Positions 59,914 through 64,000 of a stretch of 64,000 bases of DNA are shown here, in pieces. The position numbers and the translations under genes were made by a program. Each line of letters begins with the position of its first letter. Within the stretch, counting starts at the first letter, position 1. Source of the stretch: Tenodera sinensis. Its lineage: Eukaryota > Arthropoda > Insecta > Mantodea > Mantidae. The DNA is taken from the NCBI GenBank assembly GCA_030765045.1, contig CM060964.1:170260219-170324218 (forward strand), in the 5' to 3' direction. Below the pieces are notes generated by a model. The model saw nothing but the letters and a program-made list of their open reading frames with translations, made no database searches and was not told the DNA's origin.

Positions 59914-62069
59914 GATTAGACCAGGCCTGGGGGAGTGGTACATATTGAGCGGGATTGCGCTCACGACCTTGAGCGTGTGTGTTGGGTGAGGACACACCAG
60001 TTCAGTGACGTACCTTTCACAATGAGTGCAGGACGTGTTACGCCAACATTTAATCCCGAATGGGAAGAAATGTATTTCGCCGTCTTCGAAGGTGGAAAAT
60101 CACATTGTTTGGTTTGTGGTGCAACAGTATCATATCCTTCACATTATAACAGGAGGCATTTCAAAAATGCGCATGCGCAAGAATATGGTGAAGAGAAGCT
60201 GACAGGTGTGGCTCGTGACAAAATGCTGGATCGTCTTAAGGAAAATTTACAAGCCAAAAGTGACAGTACTAGCAAGACGATAGTTGACCGGCAAAACATA
60301 GTTCGTGCCAGTTTTAAAATTGCAAACGAAATTGCCAAATCCTCTAAACCCCTCTCTGAAGGAGACTTTATAAAGGAGCGCTTGTTAACTGGTGCTGAAG
60401 AAATTTGCACTGATTTAGTGAATTCCTTTAAATGTCTTAGTTTATCTCGTCGAACAGTCACCGAGCGAATAGCAGAAATTGCTTGCAATTTGGAGAAACA
60501 GCTGAAAACGAAAATCGGACAGTTGGTGTACTACTCATTAGCACTAGACGAGTGTAGTGACAGGAAAGACACGGCTCAGTTAGCTGTTTTCTTAAGAGGA
60601 GTTTATGAAAATGTCAATATCAGTGAAGAATTTCTAGATCTTGCATCGTTAAAGGACCGGACCACAGGTGAGAATGTGCTTAACGCTGTGCTAAAGACAA
60701 TGGAACACTTTAATCTTCCATTGGAAAAACTAGTTTGTGTTGCAACCCATGGAGCGCCATCCATGATGGGTCATACGTCGGGATTTATAGGAAGACTTCG
60801 AGGTGTTCTTGCAGCAAAAGGAATAAACCCAGACGGTATACTACATGTACATAGCGAGGCATTATTGTGCGAAATCAGTAACGTTGGATACAGTGTTGTC
60901 AATTGTTGTGCGAATTGTGAATACCATTAGGTCGAATTCACTTCGTCATAGACAGTTTCAAGAATTTTTAAAAGATATAAATTCTGAGTTTTTAGATCTG
61001 CCGTATCATTCTCAAATTAGATGGCTAAGTAGAGGCAAGGTGCTTCAGAGGATTTTCGCGTTACGAAGCGAAATAGACATTTTTTTAAAAGATCAGAAAA
61101 TAGACTTTGGAGAACTTAGCACCAAAGACTGGATTTGTGATTTAGCATTTTTGAGTGATCTAACGTTACACTTAAATACATTGAACACCACCCTACAAGG
61201 GAAAGACAATTTAATCATTACGAAGATTGATGAACTAAAGGCCTTCATGGACAAATTGCGACTCTGGATGTATCAAATACAGCACACAGATTTGTATCAT
61301 TGTCCAAATTTGAAATGCGTATTTATTAAAGGATCTTCTGAAGTACTAAACAAATACAAGACAATTCTGGAAGATTTACTGGAAGAATTTAAAATCCGAT
61401 TTAATGATCTGAAGACCATGGACACAGAATGGAGGTTGTTTAACAACCCATTTGCATTCGATGTTAAAGATGCACCACACCCTTTGCAGATGGAATTAAT
61501 CGACCTCCAGAACAACACACCTCTACGGACTTTAGGACTGTTGGGAGTAGAGTTATTTCGTACACTACCCAAAGTGAAGTTTAGAAATTTATTTCTCTTT
61601 GGCAGTCGCATTGTAGCTATGTTTGGTACAACATATTGTTGTGAGCAGTTTTTCAGTAAGCTGAACAATGTCAAAACTGCTTCACGCAGTAGTTTAAGTG
61701 ATGAAAATTTAGTGCACATATTGCGATTGCAATGTTCAAATTTGCAGCCAGAATATGACGAAATAATGAAGCACAAAAGATTGCACGTTTCAACAGTGAC
61801 TCAGTAAGTAGCGCTCCAGGTTTACGTGATTTACGAAGTGTTTTAGTTTATTGCATATTAATATACTTCAAAGTCTTGCAAGTCTAAATAGCATTGTAAA
61901 ATCTGAAAATATAACACTACAACATATATGTAAATATTGAATAAATTACAATTAAGCAACACGCGCAGGCGACTGACTGGTTCATGTGCCTGTATTACAC
62001 GCACGTATGGGACGGTAGAAACCTTTTTTTCTCACGCGAACACACGAAGCCCCCAGGCCTGGATTAGAC
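59914..62069 (+). mobile_element. hAT transposon, near complete, with 8-bp target duplication GATTAGAC
   Basis: The element 59922-62061 (2140 bp) has ends CAGGCCTGGGGG and CCCCCAGGCCTG. It is flanked by GATTAGAC (59914-59921 and 62062-62069). The parallel copy of block B (63890-63905) shows the target once and uninterrupted, confirming the boundaries. It carries one transposase gene on the plus strand. Confidence 0.97.
60022..61807 (+). pseudogene. hAT transposase (GTF2IRD2/Charlie-like), one frameshift
   Basis: ATG 60022 starts MSAGRVTPTFNPEWEEMYF. A BED-like finger follows (CLVCGATVSYPSHYNRRHFK, then NAH, residues ~32-54). The first catalytic Asp is present in YYSLALDECSD. The second, normally in TDGAPSM, is His here (ATHGAPSMMG, codon CAT at ~60748). 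An extra T near 60864-60868 shifts the frame between HSEALL and CAKSVTLDTV. The second frame (to TAA 61805-61807) has the insertion domain, IRWLSRGKVLQRI, and the dimerisation end with the catalytic Glu in CCEQFFSKLNNVKT. About 595 codons if read through. The frameshift and Asp-to-His change make it inactive, though decay is slight. Similar to GTF2IRD2-fused and ZBED/FAM200-type hAT proteins. Confidence 0.9.
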
Positions 62070-62319
62070 AGAAGACAGGTGACATTATACACACTTAACG
62101 TATTATGTTAAATTAAGCTGCATTTTACTTAACAATTACTAAAGGACACTGCTATTATATAATATTTTTGCATTCCTATACCAGGCAACTCTCTCGCAAC
62201 GAGGTCTGTATCGAGTTGAATGCTGATTAAGATGTTTTTGTTTATAGTGTGGAGTTGCTTCTGATATTTAACACTTATTTCCTGTACATCTCGCCGACCT
62301 CACAAGGCCAAGGACACTA

Positions 62320-62846
62320 ATGTATATGCAATTTAAAATCAGTAAGCTTTTCATCATGGAGCAGACTGGTGCTTCAGCCGAAATAAAACACAATCGAGGC
62401 CAACCTTTAAAAAGTGGTGAGAGGCGAATGATCGCGCATTGTTTCGCATTACTTAAAGAAAGAAACCCGGAACCGTCTATAAAAAACATTGAGAAAGAAA
62501 CTGGTGATCTCCTTGGTATTTCCACAAGTAGTGTACACAGTGTTAGAATGGAACAGCAAGCATCCGGAACTCTAAGAACACCGGAAAAATCACGTAAATG
62601 CAAACAGCGCGTGGAGAAATACGACGATTTTACGAAAAGTGCTATATGCAGTAAAGTTCATGGTTATTTTTTCAGAAATGAACCGCCTACTCTAAACAAA
62701 ATTTTGCATGTGGTAAATTCTGACACGGACTTGCCTAATTTTTCACGAAGTACTCTCCACCGTTTGCTGATAGATATAGGATTGAAGTTTCAAAAGCGAG
62801 GCAGAAATCAGTTATAGTGGACAGAGAGGAAGGAATCCGATTAAAG
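62320..62846 (+). pseudogene. IS630-like transposase, N-terminal exon (copy 2)
   Basis: The likely start is ATG 62356 (MEQTGASAEIKHNRGQPLKS); the ATG at 62320 is also in frame. A helix-turn-helix region follows (GERRMIAHCFALLKERNPEP, then LGISTSSVHSVR), then SGTLRTPEKSRK and a second winged-helix part, PPTLNKILHVVNSDTDLPNF, SRSTLHRLLIDIGLKFQKRG. A missing base near 62810 shifts the frame; beyond it VIVDREEGIRLK ends at AAG|GTAACC (62846), perhaps a donor. The DDE part is not seen in the following 700 bp. Same family as 31979-32611. Confidence 0.7.
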
Positions 62847-63525
62847 GTAACCATTATGTTACTGCATGATTCTTTTAATATTCCAACTGATAGATTTAAT
62901 AAATTAATGTGTAACCCAACTCTATTTGTCTAGAAGTTAGCGCTGCTATATATTGTGACTTTTTGGTGGGGTGTAAAGTAAAGAAGACAGGTGTGGTCTA
63001 GATAAAGAAACACTTTTATTTCCGTAAACAGTAAGTTTTTACACTCGTTGCAACAGCAAGAAAGTCTTTTCCGATTCACTCACAGCACGGCTCCAAATTC
63101 GTCACAAAACAAAAACTGTCCTTCTCACACTTTACCGCTATTTATATCTCCCAGGCACTGTTCTCGAAACTTCAGGAAAGTTCAGTTATTATTGCGGTCA
63201 AATACAAAGCAGACAATTCCAGAAGTCTCTATCCCTTTCTCTCTTTCGGCAAGCGCCCAACAATGCGGCCATTCTCTGTCGCTTTCCTTAGACTCCTTTG
63301 CGGTAGTGCCGACAATAATGCGATGGGCGACACTGCTCCCTCCTCAAGGCTGGTCGTTAGGCCAGGTAGGCGACTGGCTGGGTCCCCCCTCCCCAGTGCA
63401 GGCAATCAGATGCGGCGGGCGCGGTGACAATATACTGCTAGTGTTGCAAAACTTTTGTGTGTGCCTGTACGTCTAACACGTGGCGAGTTGAGTCAGCTCC
63501 GCCTTGTTGTTTACATTAGGACTGA
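62847..63525. other. Unassigned segment between block B copies
   Basis: Contains GC-rich text at 63240-63480 and an open plus-strand frame (63048-63476) without a recognised domain. On the minus strand an AATAAA-like TTTATTT context lies near 63015-63022. It may be the 3' part of the first block B element or flanking DNA. Confidence 0.4.
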
Positions 63526-64000
63526 ACTATAATATGTCTCAACCTAGTTCCATCCTGTTGTAAACATCTGGGCGGGAAGAGACAGAGACAGAGATATTGG
63601 GACAGAAAACAGTTAAGCTGTTGATTGGTTTGGCGAAGATAATGGGCGTTATCTTTTATTTGCGTACGTACGATAAACCCCTCCTTTAAGTACAGTATTG
63701 TACGTAAGTAGTTTTCCGATCACTACTCTGCGCGAGCTCATTTCGGACACAGAAAAGTATGCAAGTGTTTCGATTCTTATAAACGTAAACAACCCCACAT
63801 TTTATCTTTCTGCTTCACGTATCACATAAATGTGTTCTCGGCTCGTGACTTCTGAAGGGAATATATACAGTGTACTATATACAGATTAGACAGAAGACAG
63901 GTGAAATTATACACACTATTAGCGTATTATGTTAAATTAAGCTGCATTTTACTTAAGTTACTAAAGGACAGTGCTATTATATACTATTTTTGCATTCCTA

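Larger units (their letters stand above)
58408..64000 (+). repeat. Direct-repeat block B, copy 1 (58408-62176+) and copy 2 (63526-64000, cut by window)
   Basis: 58408-58826, 59900-59921 and 62062-62176 together match 63526-64000 almost base for base (start text ACAATATGTCTCAACCTAG). Copy 1 has been opened by three insertions that copy 2 lacks: a small retroposon (58464), a palindromic element (58829) and a hAT (59922). The block may be the 5' part of the transposon that encodes the IS630-like protein at 62356; copy 2 runs off the window, so the element's end is unknown. Confidence 0.75.

Noticed and set aside
60144..60488. Minus-strand open frame inside the hAT gene
   Set aside because: It is antisense to a well-supported transposase frame and has no motif of its own.
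58408..64000. Interpretation of block B copies as LTRs of one retrovirus-like element
   Set aside because: No gag, protease, reverse transcriptase or integrase text lies between them, and an IS630-like transposase frame follows copy 1. Without sequence beyond 64000 an LTR reading is not supported.
5923..64000. Further KAT6 exons (PHD fingers, MYST domain)
   Set aside because: I looked for their cysteine/histidine spacing and catalytic text in the recognisable frames and found none, but short exons could still be missed without a profile search.

Overview
The window is a piece of a large, repeat-rich animal genome, most likely an insect. The evidence is spliced coding sequence, long AT-rich non-coding DNA, long microsatellites, tRNA-derived SINEs and a wide mix of class I and II transposons. 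One SINE tail and the overall texture recall cockroach or termite (polyneopteran) genomes, but that placement is a recollection and not a search result. I found no bacterial operons, CRISPR arrays, rRNA or intact tRNA genes.

The only confident host gene is the first coding exon of a KAT6-type (MYST) histone acetyltransferase, the Drosophila enoki mushroom (enok) orthologue. It has a splice acceptor at 5095, ATG at 5311 and donor at 5923, and it encodes the two N-terminal winged-helix domains. A CpG-containing, YY1-motif-containing region at about 4200-5095 is its probable promoter and 5' UTR area. No PHD or MYST catalytic exon was recognised downstream, so the remaining ~58 kb is most simply a very long first coding intron, or intron plus intergenic DNA, filled with transposons.

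From left to right: 1-3110 has a tiny retroposon, a repeat of family RF1 and a ~1 kb (AAT)n tract. A LINE ORF2 tail lies at 9.3-9.7 kb. A PIF/Harbinger deletion derivative (9858-11729, TTA duplication) follows, with a MADF exon and a transposase C-terminus. Next come a tRNA-derived SINE (14.1-14.5 kb), a 700-bp repeat R (15.96-16.74 kb, again at 24.4-25.1 kb), a MULE (17941-19474), a second SINE (20.6-20.8 kb) and a 643-bp MITE (21.1 kb, inverted second copy at 40.4 kb). A composite inverted-repeat element (23.6-25.3 kb) is followed by a second MULE pseudogene (27-28 kb), a Tc1 pseudogene (28.7-29.5 kb), a foldback MITE (29.7-30.4 kb), an IS630-like element (31.2-32.7 kb) and a CGGBP1-like fragment (36.3 kb). 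The second half has a GT-minisatellite-palindrome composite in two inverted copies (41.3-42.3 and 47.9-49.7 kb) and a Tc1 element with IR/DR ends (42.9-44.6 kb). A Penelope-like element with hammerhead-like motifs holds two nested ORF1-only retroposons (49.8-52.6 kb). A mariner is interrupted by a hAT (55.5-58.4 kb). A repeated block (58.4-64 kb) carries a palindromic Tc1/mariner relative, a near-intact hAT with an 8-bp duplication, and a second IS630-like transposase.

The most unusual signals are three independently inserted copies of an ultra-short retroposon (~45-bp core plus tetranucleotide tail), each with an 11-15 bp target duplication; the hammerhead-bearing Penelope nest hosting LINE-type copies that lack any reverse transcriptase; and paralogous empty sites inside the same window that date several insertions relative to each other.
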